A DNA stretch of 64,000 bases from the NCBI RefSeq assembly GCF_040685555.1, contig NZ_JBFBIK010000008.1, positions 1 to 64,000 on the forward strand. The letters are read 5' to 3'. This document shows positions 33,446-41,986 of this stretch, piece after piece (positions within the stretch are counted from its first letter, which is position 1; each line of letters opens with the position of its first letter). A program made the translations under genes and the position numbers. This DNA is from Sphaerisporangium sp040685555. Its GTDB lineage: Bacteria > Actinomycetota > Actinomycetes > Streptosporangiales > Streptosporangiaceae. The notes beneath the pieces are model-generated. The model did not search any database. It had not been told where the DNA came from and saw only the letters and a list, made by a program, of their open reading frames with translations.

Positions 33446-34588
33446 CTAGGAGCCCAGAGCCTGCCTGAGGTCGCCGAGCAGGTCACTGACGGTCTCGATG
33501 CCGACCGACAGGCGGATCAGGTCGGAGGGCACCTCCAGGGCCGATCCGGCGACCGAGGCGTGGGTCATGCGGCCCGGGTGCTCGATCAGCGACTCGACGC
33601 CTCCGAGCGACTCGCCGAGGATGAACAGCTTCGTGCGGTCGCAGATCTCCAGCGCCTCGGCCTCACCGCCCGAGACGCGGAACGACACCATGCCGCCGAA
33701 CCGCCTCATCTGCTTGGCCGCCACCTCGTGGCCGGGGTGACCGGCCAGCCCCGGATAGAACACCTCGGTGACCCGGGGGTGCGAGAGCAGCATGTCGACG
33801 ACCTGCTCGGCGTTGTCGCAGTGGCGCTCCATGCGCAGGGCGAGCGTCTTGATGCCGCGCATGGTCAGCCAGGAGTCGAACGGGCCAGCGACGCTTCCCA
33901 TGGCGTTCTGGTGGTAAGCCAGCTCGTCGCCGAGGTCGCGGTCGCGGGTGATCAGCGCCCCGCCGACCACGTCGGAGTGGCCCCCGATGTACTTGGTGGT
34001 GGAGTGGACCACCACGTCGGCGCCCAGCGCCAGCGGCTGCTGGAGGTAGGGCGAGGCGAAGGTGTTGTCCACCAGCAGCAGGGCGCCCCCCTGGTGGGCG
34101 ATGGACGCGAGGGCCTCGATGTCGGCGATCCCCAGCAGCGGGTTGGTGGGCGTCTCCACCCAGATCGCCTTGGTGTCGGGACGGATGGCCGCGCGCACCG
34201 CGTCCACGTCGCCTAGCGGCACCGGGTCGTAGTGCAGACCCCACCGCGAGAGGACCTTCGCGAACAGCCGGTACGTGCCGCCGTAGGCGTCGTCCGGGAT
34301 GATCACGTGGTCGCCCGGCTTGCACACCGTGCGGAGCAGGGTGTCCTCGGCGGCGAGGCCTGACGCGAAGGCAAGCCCGCGCGTCCCGCCCTCGATGGCC
34401 GCGAGGCACTCCTCCAGCGAGTTCCTGGTGGGGTTCGCCGAGCGGCTGTACTCATATCCGGCCCGCAGCCCGCCGACGCCGTCCTGCTTGTACGTGGACA
34501 CGGCGTAGATGGGAGGCACGACCGCACCGGTGTGCGGGTCGGGCTCCTGGCCTGCGTGAATGGCCAAAGTCTCGAAGCCTTCAATCAT
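33446..34588 (-). CDS. metB: cystathionine gamma-synthase / gamma-lyase
   Basis: The 380-residue Cys/Met-metabolism PLP enzyme has the PLP lysine K199 in HSTTKYIGGHSDVVGG and substrate-binding YEYSRSANPTRNSLE, and ends SDLIRLSVGIETVSDLLGDL. Fold-type I enzymes of this family make or cleave cystathionine; synthase and lyase are hard to separate by eye. A cystathionine beta-synthase lies 1 kb away, which favours involvement in reverse transsulfuration. GGAG lies just before the ATG, and TAGCGT 6 bases upstream could also give a leaderless message. Confidence 0.9.
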   Translation of the reverse strand: MIEGFETLAIHAGQEPDPHTGAVVPPIYAVSTYKQDGVGGLRAGYEYSRSANPTRNSLEECLAAIEGGTRGLAFASGLAAEDTLLRTVCKPGDHVIIPDDAYGGTYRLFAKVLSRWGLHYDPVPLGDVDAVRAAIRPDTKAIWVETPTNPLLGIADIEALASIAHQGGALLLVDNTFASPYLQQPLALGADVVVHSTTKYIGGHSDVVGGALITRDRDLGDELAYHQNAMGSVAGPFDSWLTMRGIKTLALRMERHCDNAEQVVDMLLSHPRVTEVFYPGLAGHPGHEVAAKQMRRFGGMVSFRVSGGEAEALEICDRTKLFILGESLGGVESLIEHPGRMTHASVAGSALEVPSDLIRLSVGIETVSDLLGDLRQALGS

Positions 34589-34758
34589 GGCTCCACGCTA
34601 TCGCCCCTGCCGGAGGACGAAACCGCTCCTCGGGCCTACGGCGGAAGGACGAGACGAGGGAGTACACCGGCCGGACGCGCACCTGGCTTTGAACGTCCGT
34701 CCGCTGGTGGCTCGTCCGAATGGCCGATCCCCGTCCTGCGGCGCTCGGATTACGCTCG

Positions 34759-35496
34759 ATGTCCGTGAGGGACAGCCATGGGCTCGTGTACTGGATCCAG
34801 CGACTCAGCGAGATAGCGCTGGTCGGCTGGCTCGTACTGCTCCTTCTCGGCGACACGGCGATCGCGATCGCGATGGGCCAGGCGCAGTTCGCCGCACCGC
34901 TGTGCGGGCTCCTCGGCATCGGGGCATATCTGCTGCGCGACCGGTTCCGCGTCCAGGGCATGGTCCTGCTCATGGCGATGTCCGCCGGAGTGTCGCTGTT
35001 CGCCGGCTTCTTCGGCCGGACGGGCTCCATGCGCCGCCTGGTCGGGGTGCTCCGGGCCGGCGACGACGCGTCCCGCAACGCCGGCACCACGCTCAGCGAC
35101 CTGTGGGTGCTCGTCGAGAGGTTCTCGGCGGGCGGGCCCCAGGTCGCGTTCGACGTCGGTCAGGGCCTCAGCGAGTCCGCGCTGGCACCCGAGGTGCTCA
35201 CCACCCTGCATCGCGTCCTGCAAGAGTCCCTGACCAACGTACGGCGGCACGCGCCCGGCACCGGCTGGGTGCGGGCCGACCTGAGGCAGGCGGAGCGAGG
35301 GGTGCTGCTGCGCGTGCGCAACTACAGATCGCCTTCGGACCCGCGCGTCGCCAGGCTGGGCGGCGGGTTCGGGCTGGTGGGGATGTCCGAGCGGGTCAAG
35401 GCCCTCGGCGGCGACCTGGTCGCGGGCCCCACCCCGGAAGGGGCGTGGGAGGTCCGCGCCTGGTTTCCCGCCGACTACGAGCCGGCCCGCCTCTGA
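34759..35496 (+). pseudogene. NarL-type sensor histidine kinase lacking the H-box segment
   Basis: The 245-residue product keeps a membrane region (three to four helices, residues 18-85) and the C-terminal ATPase domain (N-box LHRVLQESLTNVRRHAPG at 149-166 and G-box GGGFGLVGMSERV at 201-213). Between them the sequence jumps at residues 86-92 to MRRLVGVLRAGDD, which in intact kinases follows the dimerisation helices. The HisKA_3 segment with the phospho-accepting His and ERxRIAREHD-type motif is absent, and the usual DDG of the ATP lid is also lost. No response regulator is adjacent. It cannot autophosphorylate normally, so it is a decayed gene or a repurposed ATP-binding protein. Confidence 0.7.
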
Positions 35497-35547
35497 ACCC
35501 GGGTGCCACGCCTTCCGGCTCCGCACCCGGCCTCAGATCTTCACAAG

Positions 35548-35556
35548 TTGTCCACA
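35548..35556 (+). promoter_or_regulatory. DnaA-box-like 9-mer
   Basis: TTGTCCACA is identical to the preferred DnaA box of high-GC actinobacteria. It is a single copy in the spacer between the kinase remnant and cbs, so it is either chance or a titration or regulatory site rather than an origin. Confidence 0.35.
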
Positions 35557-35619
35557 GGCTGTGTGTTCTTAAGCGCTGTGTCCTCTACGCGCTCGCGAGG
35601 CTGTGTCGTTCTAAGCGCT
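35556..35619. repeat. imperfect direct repeat around the cbs stop codon
   Basis: AGGCTGTGTGTTCTTAAGCG at 35556 and AGGCTGTGTCGTTCTAAGCG at 35598 are two 22-base copies differing by one shifted base and a short slip. The second copy contains the stop codon of cbs (minus strand). It looks like a local duplication. Confidence 0.5.
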
Positions 35620-36990
35620 CGCCGTGCTCGCGAGGAAGGCGAGCAGGTCCTGCCTGGTGATCAGGCCGATCGGCTTGCCGTCGTCGAGGACGACCGTGGC
35701 GTCGGCCTTCTCCAGTGCCTCGATGGCCACCGAGACGGGCTCGCCCGAGCCGATCATGGGGAGCGGCGCCGACATGTGCTCCTCGATGGGGTCGCCTCCG
35801 CGCACCTTGCCGCGGTAAAGGGCTTCCAGCAGGTCGCGCTCGACGATCGAGCCGACCACCTCGGCCGCCATGACCGGGGGCTCCTCCTTCATGACGGGGA
35901 GCTGCGACACGCTGTACTCGCGCATGATCGCGATGGCCGTGCTCACCGACTCGTGCGGGTGGGTGTGCACGAACTCGGGAAGGCCGGGCGACTTGCGGCC
36001 GAGCACGTCGCCGACCAGCCCCTCCTCGCTGGAGGAGGTCAGGAAGCCGTAGTCGGCCATCCAGTCGTCGTTGAAGATCTTGGACAGGTAGCCACGCCCG
36101 CCGTCCGGCAGCAGGACGACCACGATGGCGTCGGGCCCGGCCTCGGCCGCCACCTTCAGCGCCGCCACGACCGCCATGCCGCAGGAGCCCCCGACGAGCA
36201 GGGCCTCCTCGCGCGCCAGGCGACGGGTCATCCCGAAGGAGTCCTTGTCGGAGACCGCGATGATCCGGTCGGCGACCGTGGTGTCGTACGTGGCGGGCCA
36301 GATGTCCTCGCCGACGCCCTCGACCAGATACGGCCGCCCGGAGCCGCCGGAGTAGACCGAGCCCTCCGGGTCGGCGCCGATGACCTGGACGCGGCCCCCG
36401 GAGACGTCCTTGAGGTAGCGGCCGGTGCCGCTGATCGTGCCGCCGGTGCCCACCCCCGCGACGAAGTGGGTGATCCGCCCGTCGGTCTGGTCCCAGATCT
36501 CCGGCCCCGTCGACTGGTAGTGGCTGGCGGGGTTCTCCGGGTTGGAGTACTGATCGGGCTTCCAGGCGTTCGGGATCTCGCGCGCCAGCCGGTCGGAGAC
36601 CGAGTAGTAGGACTCCGGGTGATCGGGCGAGACCGCGGTCGGGCACACGACCACCTCGGCGCCGTACGCGCGCAGCACGGAGATCTTGTCCTGGGCCACC
36701 TTGTCGGGCACGACGAACAGGCAGCGGTAACCCCTGTCCTGGGCCACGATCGCCAGCCCGATGCCCGTGTTGCCGGATGTGGGCTCCACGATCGTGCCGC
36801 CGGGACGCAGCTCACCGGAGCGCTCGGCCGCCTCCACCATGCGCAGCGCGATGCGGTCCTTGACCGAGCCGCCCGGGTTGAAGTACTCGACCTTCGCCAG
36901 GACCTGCGCGGAAACGCCGGCCGTGACCTTGCGGAGCCGTACGAGCGGGGTGTCGCCCATGAGCTCGATGAGCGAGTCGTGTACGCGCAC
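35611..36990 (-). CDS. cbs: cystathionine beta-synthase
   Basis: The 459-residue PLP enzyme has lysine K44 in NPGGSVKDR, the substrate loop TSGNTGIGLAI, GVGTGGTISGTGRYL and the family block GGSCGMAV. It condenses serine and homocysteine to cystathionine. Two C-terminal CBS domains (about 335-455; VGSIVERDLLEAL and IGLITRQDLLAFL) are probable adenosyl-ligand regulators. GTG 36990 is chosen because GAGGTG lies 9 bases upstream; GTG 37002 would add four residues including a rare TTA codon. With metB it completes the homocysteine to cysteine route. Confidence 0.94.
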   Translation of the reverse strand: MRVHDSLIELMGDTPLVRLRKVTAGVSAQVLAKVEYFNPGGSVKDRIALRMVEAAERSGELRPGGTIVEPTSGNTGIGLAIVAQDRGYRCLFVVPDKVAQDKISVLRAYGAEVVVCPTAVSPDHPESYYSVSDRLAREIPNAWKPDQYSNPENPASHYQSTGPEIWDQTDGRITHFVAGVGTGGTISGTGRYLKDVSGGRVQVIGADPEGSVYSGGSGRPYLVEGVGEDIWPATYDTTVADRIIAVSDKDSFGMTRRLAREEALLVGGSCGMAVVAALKVAAEAGPDAIVVVLLPDGGRGYLSKIFNDDWMADYGFLTSSSEEGLVGDVLGRKSPGLPEFVHTHPHESVSTAIAIMREYSVSQLPVMKEEPPVMAAEVVGSIVERDLLEALYRGKVRGGDPIEEHMSAPLPMIGSGEPVSVAIEALEKADATVVLDDGKPIGLITRQDLLAFLASTASA

Positions 36991-37275
36991 CGGGAATAAC
37001 ACCTCATTTGCCGAAGCTTTGTCAGCTTGTCGATGCCGGATATCCGATGGGTGATCTGGTGTCCGGCGGGTTCAACTCCTCACCGTACCGTCACGACTAC
37101 CACCTCAAGGGACAGGCGTCCGCGAGTCGCGGCACCGCGAATCAGAACGGCCGCGATCATATGGTTCAGCACCGTGATGAGAGCGTGAATCCAGCTACAA
37201 ACCAGTCATATGACCACTGAAACCACGACGGGAACCACGACGAATGTATAGAGATCAGGAAGGACGACTGTAGTG

Positions 37276-38274
37276 ATGTGGACGCCGGGAACCGCACGGG
37301 CTGCCCGCCGTATCGCGACCGCGGCCGCCTTGGGCAGCGGGGGCGTCACCGCGCTCGGTGCGGCCGTCTACGGCCTGCTCATGGCCGAGGCGATGCTCGC
37401 GAGAAGGATCGTCGGCCAACCGCACGGCATGGAAGCACCCGCTTCCGACGGCATCTACGGGAGGTGGCCGAGTAACAGCGACGGGCCGGTGGAGCCCATC
37501 AAACTGGTCATGCTCGGCGACTCCACCTCCGTGGGCCTCGGCATGACCGACCCTTCCACCACCCCCGCGGTGCTGCTCGCCAACGGCCTGGCCGCGATCG
37601 CCGAGCGCCCCGTGCGGCTCGACGTCTTCGGCAGGTCGGGCGCGGCGTCGGCCGACCTCACCCTCCAGGTCGACCGGGCACTCAAGACGGGCCCCGACAT
37701 CGCCGTGATCTTCGTTGGCGCCAACGACGTCACCACCAAGACCAAACCGGCCGAGGCCGTGCGGCACCTGCAGAAGGCGGTGCGGCGCCTGCGTGAGGCG
37801 GGCGCGGAGGTCGTCGTGGGCACGTGCCCCGACCTCGGCACGATCAGGCCTATCGGCCAGCCGCTGCGCTGGGTCACGCGGCGGTGGAGTCGCCAGCTCG
37901 CCGCGGCGCAGACGGTCGCCGTGATCGAGGAGGGCGGCCGCACGGTGGCGTTCGCGGACATCCTCGGCCCGGAATTCGCCTCATATCCGGGCGAAATGTT
38001 CGGACCTGATCGATACCACCCATCTGCGCGAGGTTACCAACAGTCCGCTTACGTAGTGCTACCTTCTGTATGCGCTGCGTTGGGGTTGTGGCCCGAGCCT
38101 GGACCCGAGCGTGGCGAGGGATCGCAATCGATTTACCTCGCGGCGGCCATCGCCGCGGAGGAGTCCGGCACCGAGGTCACCGCGACCCGCGTCGCCGGCC
38201 GAGCGACCGGCCCCCAGGGAAGGTGGGCCACGATACTTCGCCGCCGGCCAGGGACGATGCCTCGCAGCGCCTGA
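37276..38274 (+). CDS. SGNH/GDSL-type esterase with N-terminal membrane anchor
   Basis: The 332-residue protein has an N-terminal hydrophobic segment at about 14-42 and the SGNH blocks MLGDSTSVGLG (S83), a Gly block in FGRSGAASADL, N in FVGANDVT and the Asp-His pair in DRYHPSARGY. It is a probable extracellular esterase or lipase acting on cell-envelope esters. Two adjacent starts (GTG 37273, ATG 37276) follow GGAAGGA. The C-terminal 60 residues are Arg/Ala-rich without a fold. Confidence 0.88.
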   Translation: MWTPGTARAARRIATAAALGSGGVTALGAAVYGLLMAEAMLARRIVGQPHGMEAPASDGIYGRWPSNSDGPVEPIKLVMLGDSTSVGLGMTDPSTTPAVLLANGLAAIAERPVRLDVFGRSGAASADLTLQVDRALKTGPDIAVIFVGANDVTTKTKPAEAVRHLQKAVRRLREAGAEVVVGTCPDLGTIRPIGQPLRWVTRRWSRQLAAAQTVAVIEEGGRTVAFADILGPEFASYPGEMFGPDRYHPSARGYQQSAYVVLPSVCAALGLWPEPGPERGEGSQSIYLAAAIAAEESGTEVTATRVAGRATGPQGRWATILRRRPGTMPRSA

Positions 38275-38325
38275 ATCCGGCCACCCTCCGCGACGCGGTC
38301 GTCACTCTGTCCGCATTGGAGTGGA

Positions 38326-39693
38326 ATGCCCGTGATCCGGCCTCTAGCGAAACCGGCCCTGCCCCTTGCCGGGGCCCTTGCCGGGGTCCTGGCCCTGGCT
38401 GGTTGCTCCAGCAGCAAGGCGGCCATCGAGGAGACCCATCCGACCTGGCTCAACGGCGAGGTGAACGCCGTCAGCCGCGCCACCGTGGCCGCCGGCGTGG
38501 CCGCCGTGACCTCGCTGAAGCCGGACGGCACGCTGGAGACCGCCGCGCTCGACCTGACGGCCGGAAAACGGCTGTGGGCCCATCCCGCGACGATCGCCGG
38601 GCGCCTGCCAGGCATGGGGGTTCAGCCGCCCGCGGCGATCGAGACCGGCCAGGGCCAGGGCGTCATCGCCGCCATCGACCCCGCCAAGCGGGGCAGGTGG
38701 AACGCGACGCTGATCGTCCGTGACGCGCGCACCGGGCAGCGGAAGTGGTCTAGGCCCGTCCAGTCGACCTTCGGCCCGCAGCGGTGCGGTCCCTACCTGT
38801 GCATGTCGGAGAACACCGCACTGGCCTCGGCCCGCATGGTCGTGCTCGACCCGCTCACCGGCAAGCTGCTGTGGAAGCTTCCCGGCATCAGCGAGGTGGA
38901 GTGGTCCGATCCGTCCAGGGTCGTCATGCTCCGCATGGCCAAGCACCCCGTCCTGTCGGCCCACGACCTGAAGTCCGGGGCGCCGGTCTGGCAGCTGCCG
39001 GTCGAGCAGGCCCTCAGCACCGGCATCGACCTGTCGGGCGGCTGGGCCTTCGGCACGGCCGGGGAGAACCTCGTCGGCTACGTCGCCCCGTACACCAACC
39101 CGAAGAAGAACAAGACCTCGGCCTTCGGCCTCTTCTCGGTCAAGCTCGCGAACGGCACGGTCAACTGGCTGCGCCCCTCGGTCGTACGCGTCTATCCGAG
39201 CGGGAGCCCCGGCTTCGCGCCCGTGGTGCGGCCCATCGACGAGCGGGGCCAGTACGGCGGCTTCGCCCGGCTCGACCCCGGGTCCGGCCGCGTGATCGGC
39301 CAGATCGCCGCCGACCAGGTGCCGGGCACCGGCTGGTGGCTCGCCTTCCCCAAGGACATGGGCAGGCTCGACTTCCTCAAACCCAACGGCTCCGGCTCCG
39401 CGTTCGACCTGCCCTCCGGGCGGGCCGCCCCGGTGAAGGACCAGCGCGGCTGGTCGTTCTGCGTCACCGACCCGAAGCCGCTGCCGCTGGCCGGGCAGCC
39501 CCAGGGCTTCTACTCGGTGGCCTCCCTGTGCGAGTTCGACCTGGCGACCGGCAAGCGCGTGCCCGGCGCTCCGGGCGTCCCGCCCGCGTGGTTCACCGGC
39601 AGCCAGGACGGCTGGCGCCTCTGGCGTGACGAGAAGGGCGCCCTGCACGGCGTGCGGGACACCACCGGCACCGCTCCCGGCATGTACGGCTGA
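38326..39693 (+). CDS. PQQ-like beta-propeller lipoprotein
   Basis: The 455-residue protein has a signal peptide ending at the lipobox LAGC (C27). The rest is a repeated WD/PQQ-type beta-propeller with blades such as DARTGQRKWSR, DPLTGKLLWKLPG, DLKSGAPVWQLP and LANGTVNWLRPS, like actinobacterial outer lipoproteins and BamB-type propellers. No catalytic residues are evident; a binding or assembly role outside the membrane is likely. It lies 51 bases after the esterase gene, so the two may be co-transcribed, and a terminator hairpin follows. Confidence 0.82.
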   Translation: MPVIRPLAKPALPLAGALAGVLALAGCSSSKAAIEETHPTWLNGEVNAVSRATVAAGVAAVTSLKPDGTLETAALDLTAGKRLWAHPATIAGRLPGMGVQPPAAIETGQGQGVIAAIDPAKRGRWNATLIVRDARTGQRKWSRPVQSTFGPQRCGPYLCMSENTALASARMVVLDPLTGKLLWKLPGISEVEWSDPSRVVMLRMAKHPVLSAHDLKSGAPVWQLPVEQALSTGIDLSGGWAFGTAGENLVGYVAPYTNPKKNKTSAFGLFSVKLANGTVNWLRPSVVRVYPSGSPGFAPVVRPIDERGQYGGFARLDPGSGRVIGQIAADQVPGTGWWLAFPKDMGRLDFLKPNGSGSAFDLPSGRAAPVKDQRGWSFCVTDPKPLPLAGQPQGFYSVASLCEFDLATGKRVPGAPGVPPAWFTGSQDGWRLWRDEKGALHGVRDTTGTAPGMYG

Positions 39694-39710
39694 CGCCGCT
39701 CCGACGTCGG

Positions 39711-39743
39711 GCAGGGCCTCGTGACGCGTTCGCGAGGCCCTGC
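39711..39743 (+). terminator. hairpin after the PQQ-like gene
   Basis: GCAGGGCCTCG (39711-39721) pairs with CGAGGCCCTGC (39733-39743) around an 11-base loop, 18 bases past the stop codon. Typical actinobacterial terminator without U-tract. Confidence 0.7.
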
Positions 39744-39853
39744 CCGCCCTTGCCGTACATAGTTCTGTTTCTTGGTGCCCCGGGGCGTGGCATCCGCGCT
39801 ACCGCACGGTAACCTCCGCTGAGGGAGCCCTGCCACGAACCCAGGAGAGCCAA

Positions 39854-41074
39854 ATGCCCGAGGCAGTAATCGTCGCGACCGCACGTTCGCCGATCGGCCG
39901 AGCCTTCAAGGGGTCGATCAAGGACATACGTCCCGACGACCTGACCGCTCAGATGATCAAGGCCGCGCTGGACAAGGTCCCTCAGCTCGATCCCAACGAC
40001 GTCGACGACCTGATGCTGGGCTGCGGCCTGCCGGGCGGCGAGCAGGGCTTCAACATGGCCCGCGTGGTCTCGGTGCTGCTCGGCCTCGACGGCGTTCCCG
40101 GCACCACGGTCACCCGCTATTGCTCCTCGTCGCTGCAGACCACCCGCATGGCGTTCCACGCCATCAAGGCCGGCGAGGGCGACGTGTTCATCTCCGCGGG
40201 GGTCGAGACCGTCTCCCGCTTCGTCAAGGGCAGCTCCGACTCGCTGCCCGAGACCACCAATCCTCTGTTCCTGGACGCCAAGACCCGCACCGACGCGGGC
40301 GCCCAGGGCGGCGGCCCCGAGTGGCACGACCCGCGCCAGGAGGGACAGCTGCCCGACGTCTACATCGCCATGGGCCAGACCGCCGAGAACGTCGCCGGAA
40401 TCAGGGGCGTCAGCCGCAGGGAGCAGGACGAGTTCGGCGTCCGCTCGCAGAACCTCGCGGAGAAAGCCCTGGCCAACGGCTTCTGGGAGCAGGACATCAC
40501 GCCGGTGACCCTGCCGGACGGCACCGTGGTCAGCAAGGACGACGGGCCGAGGCCCGGCACCACCTACGAGGCCGTCTCCCAGCTCAAGCCGGTCTTCCGG
40601 CCCGACGGCACGGTCACGGCCGGCAACTGCTGCCCGCTGAACGACGGCGGCGCCGCGGTGATCGTGATGAGCGACGTGAAGGCGGCCGAGCTGGGCATCA
40701 CGCCGCTGGCCCGCATCGTGTCGACCGGCGTCACCGGCCTGTCCCCCGAGATCATGGGCCTCGGACCGGTGGAGGCGTCCCGTCAGGCGCTTCGCCGGGC
40801 CGGCATGTCGATCGGCGACGTCGACCTCGTCGAGATCAACGAGGCGTTCGCCGCCCAGGTCATCCCCTCGTACCAGGAGCTCGGCATCGACCTCGACCGG
40901 CTCAACGTCAACGGTGGCGCCATCGCCGTCGGGCACCCGTTCGGCATGACGGGTGCCCGGATCACCTCCACGCTGATCAACGGCCTGCGCTTCCACGACA
41001 AGGCGATCGGCCTGGAGACGATGTGCGTCGGCGGCGGCCAGGGCATGGCCATGGTGCTCGAGCGCCTGAACTAG
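39854..41074 (+). CDS. acetyl-CoA C-acyltransferase (thiolase)
   Basis: The 406-residue type II thiolase has the nucleophile C90 (RYCSSSLQTT), and the catalytic H361 (GHPFGMTGAR) and C391 (CVGGGQGMA). It catalyses thiolytic cleavage or condensation of acyl-CoA (FadA or acetoacetyl-CoA thiolase type). GVETVSRF and CPLNDGGAA blocks are intact. The ATG follows AGGAGAGC. It is not next to hydratase or dehydrogenase genes, so beta-oxidation versus acetoacetyl-CoA synthesis is undecided. Its stop overlaps the converging F420/PPOX gene by 4 bases. Confidence 0.93.
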   Translation: MPEAVIVATARSPIGRAFKGSIKDIRPDDLTAQMIKAALDKVPQLDPNDVDDLMLGCGLPGGEQGFNMARVVSVLLGLDGVPGTTVTRYCSSSLQTTRMAFHAIKAGEGDVFISAGVETVSRFVKGSSDSLPETTNPLFLDAKTRTDAGAQGGGPEWHDPRQEGQLPDVYIAMGQTAENVAGIRGVSRREQDEFGVRSQNLAEKALANGFWEQDITPVTLPDGTVVSKDDGPRPGTTYEAVSQLKPVFRPDGTVTAGNCCPLNDGGAAVIVMSDVKAAELGITPLARIVSTGVTGLSPEIMGLGPVEASRQALRRAGMSIGDVDLVEINEAFAAQVIPSYQELGIDLDRLNVNGGAIAVGHPFGMTGARITSTLINGLRFHDKAIGLETMCVGGGQGMAMVLERLN

Positions 41075-41481
41075 CCGTGGGCGTTGGGACCGGCGCGGGT
41101 GATGTCGACACGGATGAGGACGCGCCGGTCCCGGACCATGGCCGCGCGGTAGTCATCCCAGTCGGGGTGCTCGCCGGAGATGCTCCGGTAGTAGTCGACC
41201 AGGGGCTCTACGGCCTCGGGGACGGACAGGATGTCTGCGGTTCCGTCGATCTGGATCCACTCGCCGATGAAGGCGTCGGTGGTCACGCACAGCGTGAGGT
41301 TGGGGTTGGCGCGAAGGTTGCGGGTCTTGACCGCGGTCTCACTCGTGCTGATGAGGGGGCGGCCGTCAGCGTCAATGCCGACGCCCACCGGCGTGGTCTG
41401 CGGGCGGCCGCTGGGATGCCAGGTCAGCATCACCGCGCGGTGGTTGTTCCTGATGAACTCACGAGCCTTGTCGAGATCCAT
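41071..41481 (-). CDS. PPOX-class F420-dependent (FMN-fold) oxidoreductase
   Basis: The 136-residue split-barrel flavoprotein has the family opening LDKAREFIRNNHRAVMLTWHP, strand TTPVGVGIDADGRPLIST, and KTRNLRANPNLTLCV, seen in F420-dependent biliverdin reductase-like and PPOX-class proteins of actinobacteria. It probably binds F420 or FMN and reduces an unknown substrate. An ATG 15 bases upstream is an alternative start. It is downstream of a long perfect inverted repeat. Confidence 0.85.
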   Translation of the reverse strand: MDLDKAREFIRNNHRAVMLTWHPSGRPQTTPVGVGIDADGRPLISTSETAVKTRNLRANPNLTLCVTTDAFIGEWIQIDGTADILSVPEAVEPLVDYYRSISGEHPDWDDYRAAMVRDRRVLIRVDITRAGPNAHG

Positions 41482-41512
41482 ATCTCCATGGTCCATGTCG
41501 TGGCAACAGGAT

Positions 41513-41545
41513 CGCGCCCACGTCATCCTGGATGACGTGGGCGCG
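41513..41545. terminator. long perfect inverted repeat (terminator or operator)
   Basis: CGCGCCCACGTCATCC (41513-41528) and its exact complement (41530-41545) meet at a single centre base, giving a 16-base arm palindrome. It lies between the DUF4287 gene and the F420/PPOX gene, both on the minus strand, and only 33 bases before the latter's start. It could terminate the first and/or control the second. Confidence 0.6.
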
Positions 41546-41561
41546 CTAGGACGTGCAGGGC

Positions 41562-41795
41562 TTACATGAAGCCCATGCGGGAACGGCGCTGCCGCTCGTG
41601 CTCGATCACGATCGCCGCGGCGTAGCCGTGGGTCAGCCCGTGCTCGTCGGCGAGCCAGTTGGCTCGTTCGTCGCACCGTAGGAAAGCCGGGCCGTTGTCG
41701 ATGGCTTGGAACCACTCTGGGAGTGCGCGTCCGGTGATGTCCGGAACCCTGGCAATCAGCTTGTTCTGCGTCTCCGGTGAGTGGTTCAACGACAT
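41562..41795 (-). CDS. DUF4287-domain small protein
   Basis: The 77-residue protein matches DUF4287 by eye: SPETQNKLIARVPDITGR, ALPEWFQAIDNG, CDERANWLADEHGLTHGYAAAIV and a basic end. ATG 41795 has GGAGGT 5 bases upstream. Function unknown; members occur singly in many actinobacteria. Confidence 0.8.
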   Translation of the reverse strand: MSLNHSPETQNKLIARVPDITGRALPEWFQAIDNGPAFLRCDERANWLADEHGLTHGYAAAIVIEHERQRRSRMGFM

Positions 41796-41986
41796 GGGCA
41801 CCTCCATGAGTGAAGCCTCTTTTGCTTGACACTGCATCACCAGCCCCGTGATGGCAAGCCCTGAATGGCCAGCCTTCTCTTACACGAGGTAGATCATTAG
41901 TCGCTGTGTGTGGGCTTACCCAACGGGTCCACGGCCATGCCACAGTGAAACGGCGGACCGAAATCCGGCGTTCTCCTGCCGAGGAT

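Noticed and set aside
35548..35556. Chromosomal origin at the DnaA-like box
   Set aside because: Only one box, and no dnaA, dnaN or cluster of boxes in the window.
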